A DNA stretch of 64,000 bases, taken from positions 1,612,001 to 1,676,000 of the forward strand of contig NC_020453.1 in assembly GCF_000344805.1 (NCBI RefSeq). Direction: 5' to 3'. Shown piece by piece: positions 56,610 through 64,000 of this stretch. The position numbers were made by a program, and so were the translations under genes. The notes beneath the pieces were generated by a model, which was not told where the DNA came from, ran no database searches, and worked only from the letters and a program-made list of their open reading frames with translations. This DNA is from Bradyrhizobium oligotrophicum S58. GTDB taxonomy: Bacteria; Pseudomonadota; Alphaproteobacteria; Rhizobiales; Xanthobacteraceae. Positions within the stretch are counted from its first letter, which is position 1, and each line of letters opens with the position of its first letter.

Positions 56610-57803
56610 TCAACTGACGTTACGCTCGATGGCGATGGCAGTAGCCTCGCCGCCTCCGATGCAGAGCGAGGCTATCCCCCGTTTGAGATTGTTCGCTTCC
56701 ATCGCGTGCAGCAACGTCACGATCAGGCGTGCGCCGGTGGCGCCGATCGGGTGCCCCAACGCACAGGCGCCGCCGTTGATGTTGAGCTTCTCGCGCGGGA
56801 TGCCAAGATCCTTCTGGGCGGCCATGGCGACGACCGCGAACGCTTCGTTGATTTCAAACAGATCGACGTCGCCGACACTCCAGCCCACCTTGTCGAGCAG
56901 CTTTCTGATCGCGGGAATCGGGGCGGTGGTGAACCACTGCGGCTCCTGGCTATGCGTGGCGTGGCCCCTGATCACTGCCTTCACCGGCAGGCCGTCGCGA
57001 TCGGCGAGCGATCGCTTCGTCAGGATCAGCGCGGCAGCGCCGTCCGCATTCGCGGAGGAGGCCGCAGGTGTAATGGTGCCGTTGGCGCGGAACGCAGGTT
57101 TGAGGCCGGGAATCTTTCCTGGATCCACCTTGAGCGGATGCTCATCATTGGAGATCACGCGGGAGCCGGCCTTCTCGACGAGCGTGATCGGTGCGATCTC
57201 GGCCTTGAAGGCACCGCTCTCGACGGCCTTGCGGGCACGGCTCAGTGTCTCCATCGCATAAGTATCCTGGTCCTTGCGGCTGAATTGGTAGGCCTCCGCG
57301 GTCGCCTCGCCGAAATCTCCCATCGAGCGACCGGTTTCATAGGCGTCCTCGAGACCGTCCATCATCATGTGGTCGATGATGCGGTCATGGCCGGCGCGAT
57401 AGCCGCTGCGCGCCTTCTGAAGGAGATACGGGGCGTTGCTCATGCTCTCCATGCCGCCGGACAGCACGACCTCGGCTGAGCCGGCGGTGATGATGTCATG
57501 AGCGAGCATTGTTGCCTTCATGCCTGAGCCGCAGACCTTGTTGACGGTCGTTGCCCCGGTCGCATCCGGCAACTTGGCGCCACGCGCGGCTTGGCGGGCG
57601 GGAGCCTGGCCTTGGCCAGCCGGCAGCACATTGCCCATGAAGACCTCGTCGATGCGCTCTGGCGCAAGCTTGGCGCGCTCCAGCGCGGCGCCGATGACAT
57701 GCGACCCGAGCTTGTGCGCCGAAAAGGGTGAAAGCTCGCCGAGGAAACGTCCGAGAGGGGTGCGGGCGGCGGAAAGGATAACGACAGGATCGGGCACTGC
57801 CAT
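56610..57803 (-). CDS. Acetyl-CoA acetyltransferase (thiolase)
   Basis: The 397-residue length is normal for biosynthetic/degradative thiolases. Cys91 in NKVCGSGMKA is the acyl-carrying residue; NINGGACALGHPIGATGAR holds the catalytic His, and CIGGGEATAIAIE holds the second Cys region (here CIGGGE). GGMESMSNAPYLL and ASSANADGAAALIL are further family landmarks. A GAGGAGA RBS precedes the ATG. It would condense or cleave acetoacetyl-CoA-type thioesters. It is not obviously in an operon and converges with the HxlR gene. Confidence 0.93.
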   Translation of the reverse strand: MAVPDPVVILSAARTPLGRFLGELSPFSAHKLGSHVIGAALERAKLAPERIDEVFMGNVLPAGQGQAPARQAARGAKLPDATGATTVNKVCGSGMKATMLAHDIITAGSAEVVLSGGMESMSNAPYLLQKARSGYRAGHDRIIDHMMMDGLEDAYETGRSMGDFGEATAEAYQFSRKDQDTYAMETLSRARKAVESGAFKAEIAPITLVEKAGSRVISNDEHPLKVDPGKIPGLKPAFRANGTITPAASSANADGAAALILTKRSLADRDGLPVKAVIRGHATHSQEPQWFTTAPIPAIRKLLDKVGWSVGDVDLFEINEAFAVVAMAAQKDLGIPREKLNINGGACALGHPIGATGARLIVTLLHAMEANNLKRGIASLCIGGGEATAIAIERNVS

Positions 57804-58132
57804 AGATAAGTCTCCTCGAATGGCGGTTTATATGACGATGGTCATACAAATTTCACCAGATTGCAATGCCACATGGGAGGCCTTCCAGGCGTTCGAGGAA
57901 CGCGGGAAGCCGGACTTCTCGAAGGTCAGGGGCTAGCTCGCCTCGGGTCTTCCTGCGGCGCTTCGTCGGTGTTCCGGCGATAGGGGCAGCGTCTGGGGGG
58001 ATGTTGGTGCCTCGACGTCGCGATCGTCGGACCTGGAGCGTAGGGAGCGCCAACCCCTTGTCCTTCCGTCTCTGAGCTGACGGCGCGGCTACGCAGCCGC
58101 TCTCGCCCAGTGTCGTCTCCGGCTGCCGCGCG
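57804..58132. other. Intergenic region with a repeat-like tail and small hairpin
   Basis: No strong gene. A short plus-strand frame (57826-57936) ends in EERGKPDFSKVRG, resembling the end of a crotonase, and may be a relic. Near the right end GCGGCT (58085-58090) and AGCCGC (58095-58100) form a small hairpin, inside a GCGCGGCT.CGCAGCC-like motif that also opens both copies of the dispersed repeat. Confidence 0.35.
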
Positions 58133-58801
58133 CTACGCATGATCGACATCGAACCGGGCGTCGGCCATGCTGACGAGGCCCGCGCTGACGGCGAGCCAGA
58201 CGAGATGGGCGTCGTTGTTGGCGCCGATCTTGCTCTTGATGGCGTAGTGATGATTGCGGATCGTCTTCTGGCTGAGATTGAGCAGGTCGGCGATCGCCTC
58301 GCTCGTCATGCCCGAGGCCAGCAGGCGCAGGATCTCGGTTTCGCGCGCGCCGAGGTGCTCGACCACGCTGCGCGATCCGGCCAGCCGATCGGCGGCGACG
58401 GCGCGGGCGATGTCATCGCTCAGATAGCGCCCGCCGCTTGCGACGGTCCGCACCGCGCGCAGCAGATCCTCCGGCTTGGTGCTCTTCGTCACGTAGCCCG
58501 AGGCGCCGGCCTCGAACGCCTTGAGCGCGAAGGCAGGACCCGCATGCATGCTGAAAACCAGTACCCTTGCGTTGCTGTCCCACTGCCGGATGTGACGCAC
58601 CGCCTCGAGGCCGCTGGCGCCGGGCAGCGCGATGTCCATGATCGCAATGTCGGGACGGTGATCCTTGTAGGCGCAATAGGCCTGCATCGCGTCGTCGGCC
58701 TCGGCGCAGACCTGAAATCCGGCCTGGCGTTCGAGCAGCCGGCGATAGCCTTCGCGGACGACGGGGTGATCGTCGACCAGCAGGATGCGAACCGCCGTCA
58801 T
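58133..58801 (-). CDS. NarL/FixJ-family response regulator
   Basis: The 222-residue protein has a receiver with phospho-acceptor Asp56 (DIAIMDIALPG) and the acidic pair in LLVDDHP. A LuxR-type helix-turn-helix follows (about 150-205): LGARETEILRLLASGMTSEA, then LNLSQKTIRNHHYAIKSKI. The start (ATG at 58801) overlaps the kinase stop by 4 bp (ATGA), so the pair is co-translated. Its targets are unknown; the DUF3047-like gene on the far side of the kinase is one candidate. Confidence 0.92.
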   Translation of the reverse strand: MTAVRILLVDDHPVVREGYRRLLERQAGFQVCAEADDAMQAYCAYKDHRPDIAIMDIALPGASGLEAVRHIRQWDSNARVLVFSMHAGPAFALKAFEAGASGYVTKSTKPEDLLRAVRTVASGGRYLSDDIARAVAADRLAGSRSVVEHLGARETEILRLLASGMTSEAIADLLNLSQKTIRNHHYAIKSKIGANNDAHLVWLAVSAGLVSMADARFDVDHA

Positions 58802-60195
58802 GGTCCGGCTCCGTAGAGCGCTTGCGCCGGCGCAGGTGTCATCAGCGGCATGACCGCCGACAGGCGAAGGCCGCGGGCGGCCTTGCCGATCGACACGCTG
58901 CCACCGCGGGCCGCGACCCGTTCGCGGATGCCGAGGATGCCATGGCCGTGACGCGGATCGACGCTCACCGTGTCGCCCCCGCCGTCGTCCTCCACCGTCA
59001 GCGCGATCGTGCCATCGCCGCCACCGTCGCACGCGACGCTCAACGCCACCTCCGTCGGCGAGCCGTGGCGCACCGCATTGGTCAGCCCTTCCTGCGCGAT
59101 GCGATAGACGTCGATCGCCAGCTGCTTCGGCAAGGCGGCCAGCTCGCCGATCACGTTGAGGCGAAACACGGCGCCGGCCGCGCGCATGTTGTGGTCGCCG
59201 ACGAGCTGCCGCAGGCTGGCTTCCAGTCCGATTTCCTCGACGTCCTGCGAGCGCAGCCGCACCAGCGCGCTGCGCAGGTTCTCCATCATCTGGTGCTGGA
59301 TGCGCGCGATGGCGCGGGCATCGTCGGCAAGGTCGGCCCGTCCCGGCGATGCGCCGGCCTCGATGCTCGCCGCCAGGGCAGCGGTGGCCGTCAGGCATTG
59401 CCCGAACTCGTCGTGCAGATCGCGCGCCAGCGATCGGCGCTCCTCCTCCTGCACCTGGAACAGACGGGCGGTGAGCGCCGTGCGCGCGGCATTGGTGCGC
59501 GCGAGCGCCGCCGAGAGCTCGTTGACGGCGCGCGCGATCAGGTTGAACTCGGCGGTGCGGAAGCCGGGCAGGCGGCAGCCGAGATCGCCCTGCTGCAGCC
59601 GGCGCAGTCCATCGATGATGGCGCGCGCCGGGATCAGCGCATGTCCGATCATCATCGCAGCAAACACCGCGATGGCCGCGGCCATCGCCGCCGCGACGCC
59701 GGTGACGACCGACACCTGCCGCCATGCCAGCCGTAGCGCAGCCTCCGGTGCGGCCGCGGCGACGATGAAGCCGGCATTCCAGTCGCGCACGGTGAGGTGC
59801 CGTCGCACGGGTGTCGGTGGGCCGAACAGGACGTCGAACGCGGCGGCGAACAGCTTCGGCGCCGGCGGTCCCAGCGCCTCGATCTGACTGCACAGCTGTC
59901 GCGGCGCCTCGCCGGGCGAATCGAACGTGACGCAATTCCCCGGCGAAACGACGCTCGCGATGGTCAGCGTCTGCCAGTCGGAAATCGGCAGCAGCATCTC
60001 GCGGCTCATGCCGTCGCGCCACAGCAGCTTCTGCCAGTAGAGGCTCTCGAGGCGCTGGCCGACCCGCTCCGCGGTCGCCGCAGCGTCGGCGTCGATCGCG
60101 TGGTGCGCATCGATCATCACCCACGCCACCGCGGTGCTGAGGCAGACCGCGACCACGGCAAACAGCCGTCCGATGAGGTGCAACAGGAGGTGCAT
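58798..60195 (-). CDS. Membrane sensor histidine kinase, NarX/UhpB type (HisKA_3)
   Basis: The ATG at 60195 (465 residues) has GGAG upstream and places a membrane helix at about 8-28. A periplasmic domain (about 29-160) and a second helix (about 163-186) follow, then a HAMP-like linker. The HisKA_3 box SLARDLHDEFGQCLTATAAL carries His261, and an HATPase domain ends with HGHGILGIRERVAARGG. It phosphorylates the coupled NarL-type regulator. The periplasmic part has two Cys (residues 88 and 102), perhaps a disulfide. Confidence 0.88.
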   Translation of the reverse strand: MHLLLHLIGRLFAVVAVCLSTAVAWVMIDAHHAIDADAAATAERVGQRLESLYWQKLLWRDGMSREMLLPISDWQTLTIASVVSPGNCVTFDSPGEAPRQLCSQIEALGPPAPKLFAAAFDVLFGPPTPVRRHLTVRDWNAGFIVAAAAPEAALRLAWRQVSVVTGVAAAMAAAIAVFAAMMIGHALIPARAIIDGLRRLQQGDLGCRLPGFRTAEFNLIARAVNELSAALARTNAARTALTARLFQVQEEERRSLARDLHDEFGQCLTATAALAASIEAGASPGRADLADDARAIARIQHQMMENLRSALVRLRSQDVEEIGLEASLRQLVGDHNMRAAGAVFRLNVIGELAALPKQLAIDVYRIAQEGLTNAVRHGSPTEVALSVACDGGGDGTIALTVEDDGGGDTVSVDPRHGHGILGIRERVAARGGSVSIGKAARGLRLSAVMPLMTPAPAQALYGAGP

Positions 60196-60482
60196 GGCTG
60201 CGCTCCATATCCTCTGGTGACGCTCGGTATTGGACGCCTCGATTTGGCGCCGATCTCGGCCACGTTGGCAAGGGCGGCGGTCGCGATCGGGCAAAATGCC
60301 CGGTTCCGCTCCGTCGCCCGGCGAGGCATCAGATCACGTCTGCTGGAACGACGGCCAATGGCGACCTCGCTGCCTCGCCCAGGGCACCATGCCCGGCGAT
60401 GGCGGGCAACGGTCTCAAGCCTTGCCGCGTCCGCCGCGCTAGCCATGCGCAACGGCGCGAAGGAACAGCCTGGGAGGATGAT

Positions 60483-61703
60483 ATGTGCGGACTGCTCGAC
60501 CATGCCGGCTGCGCTCATGGTGCAGACGGATTCAATCGGCGTTACCTGCTGAAGCGGCTGATGGCGCTCGGCCTGACGGCGCCGCTCGCCACGCTCGTGC
60601 TCGATCGCAGGGCGATGGCCGCGATCGGCTTTCTCGACCGCGCGGAGCTCGTCGACGGCGTGACGGCGCTCGTCGCCAAGGCCAAGTCGCCCGAGCTTCG
60701 GGAGACCCGTGTGTTCGATCTCGTCGGCAGCGAGCTGCCGTGGAAGGACCTCGGCATCACGCTGGCCAAGGGGCAGGAGGTGACGTTCCTGATCGGCGGC
60801 CGCGTCTGGCTCGCGCGTGAGCAGGATCTGTGGGTCGAGCCCGGTGTCGCATTTCACGTCCGCACCCGCGGCAGCCGCCCGATGTTCAATCCGATGAGCA
60901 ACACCGGCACGATGATCGCGGCCGCCGACGGCCCGCTCGAAATGGCGCGCTCGCTGGTCGAGTTCAAGGATGCGAGCGGCGAGCTGGCGGTGCCGAAGGA
61001 CGACTACGCCAAGGCCGACGCGCACATCTACGGCGTGGCGCTGGTCTGGCGCGGCAGCGCGATCGCCGGCCTGACCAGCCTGCTCGGCCATGGCGACGTC
61101 GACGGCATAATCGGCGCCGAGCTGGCGCGGATCAACTCGCCGCGCAAGCTGCCCGCAGGCTGGCACAATTTCTTCATGCTGGGCGGCGGTCCCGTCATCT
61201 TCAACGACATCGGCAACGGCGCCATCTCCGTCGAGCCGCTGAAGAACGCCGGCATCCTGCAGCGCCCCGTCGGCATCGAGCTGAAGCCGCAGACGAAGTT
61301 GAGTTGGCGCTGGATCGTCGAGGAGCTGCCGTCGCTTCTGCCGGAGAACCAGCTCACCTCGCACGACTATCTGTCGATCGCCGCCGAGTTCGACGACGGC
61401 CAGGACCTCACCTATTTCTGGAGTTCGAGCCTGCCGGTCGGCACCGCGTTCCGCTGCCCGATCCCGCGCTGGACACCGCTGGAATCGCACATGGCGGTGC
61501 GCAGCGGCCGCGCCGATCTCGGCAAGTGGGTCAGCGACGAGCGCGACATCCACGCCGACTACAAGGAGCATATCGGCGGCAGTGCCAAGTCCGTCGTCAA
61601 CGTATGGCTGCTCGGCGTCTCGCTGTTCCAGCGCCGCAGCGGCTCGTGCCGCTTCGCCGACATGCAGATCACCCAGCCCGGCGCCGAGCCGCTGAAGCTG
61701 TGA
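60483..61703 (+). CDS. DUF3047-like protein of unknown function (406 aa)
   Basis: The ATG at 60483 has GGGAGGA just upstream. Residues 1-40 include a Tat-like stretch (FNRRYLLKRLMALGLTAPLA), so export is possible. The C-terminal half (about 275-402) matches the DUF3047 pattern as I know it: LSWRWIVEELPSLLPE, SHDYLSIAAEFDDGQDLTYF, RSGRADLGKWVSDERDI and a late SCRFADMQI. The N-terminal half shows a sugar-binding-like beta pattern (WLAREQDLWVEPGVAFHV). It is divergent from the two-component pair (287 bp between), which may control it. Function unknown. Confidence 0.7.
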   Translation: MCGLLDHAGCAHGADGFNRRYLLKRLMALGLTAPLATLVLDRRAMAAIGFLDRAELVDGVTALVAKAKSPELRETRVFDLVGSELPWKDLGITLAKGQEVTFLIGGRVWLAREQDLWVEPGVAFHVRTRGSRPMFNPMSNTGTMIAAADGPLEMARSLVEFKDASGELAVPKDDYAKADAHIYGVALVWRGSAIAGLTSLLGHGDVDGIIGAELARINSPRKLPAGWHNFFMLGGGPVIFNDIGNGAISVEPLKNAGILQRPVGIELKPQTKLSWRWIVEELPSLLPENQLTSHDYLSIAAEFDDGQDLTYFWSSSLPVGTAFRCPIPRWTPLESHMAVRSGRADLGKWVSDERDIHADYKEHIGGSAKSVVNVWLLGVSLFQRRSGSCRFADMQITQPGAEPLKL

Positions 61704-61856
61704 GACGTCGTCCGTGTGAAGCACGCTGCGAGGTTGATGTGATCGACGACGGCCGTCGCCGCGCTCTGCACTTGTGCAGGCAAGGCGAGCGGCGGCACGG
61801 CCGCCGCGGCAGGCTCGGCTGTGCCGAAGCTTGTCGTCGGCTGTCTCCACGTTGTC
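61704..61856. other. Intergenic, no gene seen
   Basis: Short GC-rich stretch between the DUF3047-like gene and the palindromic element. No supported coding frame. Confidence 0.4.
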
Positions 61857-62020
61857 ATGGCCGGGCTCCGTCGCGCCTGCGCGGCCGAAGCCGCCGCTCT
61901 GGCGCGGCGAAGGCCCGGCTATCCACGTCGTTCGAAGTTCCTGGAAAGACGTGGAGGCCCGGGCCTTCGCCGTGCCGACGCTTCTTCGGCCGCACAGGCG
62001 CGACGGAGCTCGGGCTTGAC
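61857..62020. repeat. Large palindromic (REP/MITE-like) element
   Basis: Arms of about 55 bp (61863-61918 and 61957-62011) are imperfect inverted repeats. Examples are GGCTCCGTCGCGCCTGCG against the reverse complement of CGCACAGGCGCGACGGAGCT, and GGCGAAGGCCCGG against CCGGGCCTTCGCC. The ~38-bp centre contains a second small palindrome, CCACGTC ... GACGTGG. The whole unit could fold into one long hairpin. No coding signal. Confidence 0.75.
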
Positions 62021-62137
62021 GCATAACTAATTGAGAGCCGTCATCGTTGCGGAAGGCCATGATCGTCATGTGCGATTGCCCTGGTATCCCCACGGGGAGC
62101 GCCAGATCCGGCGCCTGCGCAGGTCAAGTCCGAGCCG

Positions 62138-62596
62138 ACGGCGCGGCTTCTCAGCCTCGCGGCGCGCTGTCGCGTCCGAGCTTTGCTATCTGGACGCCCT
62201 CTTGAAGAGGAGGGCGCAGGGAAGGCTGGGTGCAGGCCGCACCCATGGCCCGCCTGCGAAAAAAATGCAGGCGGCAGGAACCACAGGATTGGCCGAACAA
62301 CCGGCCTTCCCTGCGCGATGGGCTAACGGCTGCTCCGTGCTCTCCCAGGGGACCGGGCCACACGGCTTGACCGTCCGCCAGGGCTCGTTCGTCCGCACGC
62401 GAAACGCGCACTGCGACCCCAAGCGGCCACCGCATCCCACGCTCCACGGTCCATGACGATCGCGAAACGCCCCTCCAGTGAGCGCGGGACGGTCGGAAAC
62501 ATCGTTCTGATTTGCCCGACGACACAAGCGGAGATTTGCCCGACGGAATGCGACAAACTGGCACGACGGGCAGTTTGGGTATGGGTGGGATGCCGA
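62138..62596 (+). repeat. Dispersed intergenic repeat, copy 2 (~460 bp)
   Basis: Same-orientation counterpart of 15048-15570, lacking the ~65-bp insertion seen in copy 1. It ends in the same TTTGCCCGACG boxes and GCAGTTTGGG...GGTGGG. It lies directly after the palindromic element, so two repeat families are stacked here. Confidence 0.75.
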
Positions 62597-62749
62597 CCGG
62601 TTGCATCCGACCTGCTCGCCTTCATCTGATGACGTGTCGTCGCGCGCCAAACCGCTTGTCGCATCGTCCCTGTTATCGTCTCTCGTCCGACGAATATCGG
62701 CGTTTGGCGGATGTCGCCGAACGAAACGCATTCTCTTTAGGGACTGCCG
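62597..62749. other. Intergenic, no gene seen
   Basis: Short frames here lack RBS and family features. Confidence 0.4.
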
Positions 62750-62941
62750 CTACGGCGTCCAGTTTGCCGGACCCAGCAGGGTTGGAGGAATGAGCGCGCC
62801 CGTCATGGTGTGGATGAAGTGAAGTCTCGTGCAGGCCGGGCAGGTCACGGTCTCGAACCGACAGTCTTCCTTCGGCTGTCGCAGGATGGCATCGACCTCG
62901 GACCCGGTCTGCGGGCAGCGAAATGTGATCGGACAATCCAT
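62750..62941 (-). CDS. Small Cys-rich (zinc-ribbon-like) protein, 63 aa
   Basis: The ATG at 62941 opens MDCPITFRCPQTGSEVDAIL; later TCPACTRLHFIH supplies a CxxC...H pattern. The early CPxTG...V and late CPAC could form a zinc knuckle. Length and character fit a small stand-alone zinc-ribbon protein. Function unknown. Confidence 0.55.
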   Translation of the reverse strand: MDCPITFRCPQTGSEVDAILRQPKEDCRFETVTCPACTRLHFIHTMTGALIPPTLLGPANWTP

Positions 62942-63310
62942 CGTCCCATCTCCGGTGCAGACTCGAAAGTTGGGTAGCCGCAAGTTGCGCCTGATTCTCC
63001 GGGGTTGACTGAGCAATATTGATCAGCCGCGCGCGTTCGCCTCTGACAGTCTGGTCGCGGGAGACATTGGGAGACGCGCTTGAACGGCCGCTTCGCCCTG
63101 CCCGAAAGACCCGAGGCGGATCAAGCGTCGCTTCAGACCGTCGGCTGTATCACGGGGCGTCCATTCGTGGCCGCCGCCCGCGAAGGACGCGTCATGGCGT
63201 CGCGTGCGGTGCGGCGACGTCGAAGCTTGGACGACGACCATGCCGGGGAGCTGATTATGACTGCGAATTCCATCTTGCGACCTTTGGCGCTGCACCTCAA
63301 GGAGACACGG
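62942..63310. other. Intergenic region before the HPF-like gene; start ambiguity
   Basis: A plus-strand frame is open from 63080 and contains an ATG at 63257, but GGAG at 63301-63304 favours the ATG at 63311 as start. No other gene seen. Confidence 0.4.
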
Positions 63311-63646
63311 ATGCTGATCGATGTCAGGACCGACGGAAACGTTGAGGCCGGCGAGCAGTTGTCGCAGGACGTGAAGGCGTCGCTTCATGCGGTGCTCCAT
63401 CGCTATGAGGATCAGGTCAGGCGGATCGACGTGCAGCTCAGCGACGCGGTGAGCCACAAGCCCAGTCACGACGACAAGAGCTGCAAGATCGAGGTGCATC
63501 GTGACGGCGGCGAGCCCATCGTCGCGGCGCATCAGGACAGCTTCATGGAGCAGGCCGTGCGTGGCGCGGTCCACAAGCTGAAGCGCGCGCTCGACCACGC
63601 CTTCGGCAAGGAGGCGGTGTCCGATCAGCTTCGAGATCATCGCTAG
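63311..63646 (+). CDS. HPF/RaiA-like ribosome-associated protein
   Basis: The 111-residue protein has the short HPF/YfiA-type pattern: a leading MLIDVRTDGNV strand, a helix, IDVQLSDAVSH, CKIEVHRDGGEPIVAAHQD and a final basic helix (VHKLKRALDHAFGK). Members bind the ribosome or dimerise it in stationary phase or stress. This is a diverged, short version without the C-terminal dimerisation domain. Confidence 0.65.
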   Translation: MLIDVRTDGNVEAGEQLSQDVKASLHAVLHRYEDQVRRIDVQLSDAVSHKPSHDDKSCKIEVHRDGGEPIVAAHQDSFMEQAVRGAVHKLKRALDHAFGKEAVSDQLRDHR

Positions 63647-63696
63647 ACGGGTGGCGGGACGGTTTGCCGGCAATGCCGCCGGTTGGGAGATCCGTA

Positions 63697-64000
63697 ATGG
63701 ACATCGGTGCTGATGAGATCAACGACATCGGGCCGCGGCCGCAGGCGTTCGACATCGAGCGGGCGACCCGGGACAATACCAATTATCGGTCGGTCGCCTG
63801 GAGCGGGCGCTATCTGCAGGTGACGCTGATGTCGATCCCGGTCGGCGGCGACATCGGGCTGGAGGCGCATCCGGAAACTGATCAGTTCCTGCGGCTCGAT
63901 GCAGGCCGCGGCCGGGTGCAGATGGGGCCCGCGAAGGACAGGCTGACGTTCGACCAGACGGTGTCGAACGGCTGGTGCGTGCTCGTTCCGGCTGGGACCT
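63697..64000 (+). CDS. Cupin-domain protein, 5' part (cut by the window end)
   Basis: The ATG at 63697 has GGGAGA upstream. The visible 101 codons contain QVTLMSIPVGGDIGLEAHPE and TDQFLRLDAGRGRVQMG, the first cupin motif with the metal-type His/Glu pattern, then NGWCVLVPAGT leading to motif 2. It is probably a small stand-alone cupin. The C-terminus lies outside the window. Confidence 0.8.
   Translation, partial: MDIGADEINDIGPRPQAFDIERATRDNTNYRSVAWSGRYLQVTLMSIPVGGDIGLEAHPETDQFLRLDAGRGRVQMGPAKDRLTFDQTVSNGWCVLVPAGT

Noticed and set aside
57826..57936. Small gene after the thiolase
   Set aside because: A 36-codon frame with a crotonase-tail-like end and no RBS; at best a relic.

Overview
The window is GC-rich with alphaproteobacterial gene content: HWE/HisKA_2 kinase, isoquinoline-oxidoreductase and CoxSML-type hydroxylases, an orphan TctC/Bug binding protein, IS66 and IS3 debris, and dispersed intergenic repeats. 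This suggests a Bradyrhizobium-like rhizobial genome. That assignment is inference from gene content and protein style, not from a marker gene.

Region 1 (1-14800). A kinase fragment at the left edge is followed by a catabolic/stress block: VOC protein, Tat-exported epoxide-hydrolase-like enzyme, crotonase, two-subunit molybdenum hydroxylase (IorA/IorB-like), OsmC and MsrA. It is flanked by two paralogous ~955-aa regulators with the same architecture (PhoB-type winged helix, NB-ARC-like ATPase, helical repeats). Two near-identical operator candidates, each three TAAC-core boxes at a 10-bp period, precede the VOC gene and the epoxide-hydrolase operon. An orphan TctC-type binding protein diverges from the second regulator.

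Region 2 (14801-17850) is a graveyard: one copy of a ~0.5-kb dispersed repeat, an IS66 transposase C-terminus with an internal stop, a small two-gene membrane cassette, a phage-tail-like fragment, a truncated IS3-type element and a frameshifted P450-like fragment.

Region 3 (17853-51212) is the centrepiece: a complete type I secretion locus for an 8,202-residue RTX-like giant protein. In order it holds a MotB/OmpA-like protein, a MotA/TolQ/ExbB-like protein, a PilZ protein, a TolC-family lipoprotein, the giant substrate (77 repeats of ~94 or ~100 residues by hand count, including an exact 864-bp triplication), then HlyD (minus strand) and an HlyB-type ABC exporter (plus strand). The parts list parallels Salmonella SiiA-F, with a PilZ protein added and an RTX substrate. 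I infer an ion-motive-force-linked, possibly c-di-GMP-tuned giant surface adhesin system.

Region 4 (51463-57803) is a minus-strand CoxS-CoxL-CoxM operon with a 238-aa companion gene, a divergent HxlR regulator with a perfect palindromic operator candidate between them, and a thiolase. Region 5 (57804-64000) holds a NarL-type two-component pair, a DUF3047-like protein, a large palindromic element, the second dispersed-repeat copy, a 63-aa Cys protein, an HPF/RaiA-like protein and a cupin cut by the window end. No rRNA, tRNA or CRISPR array was seen.
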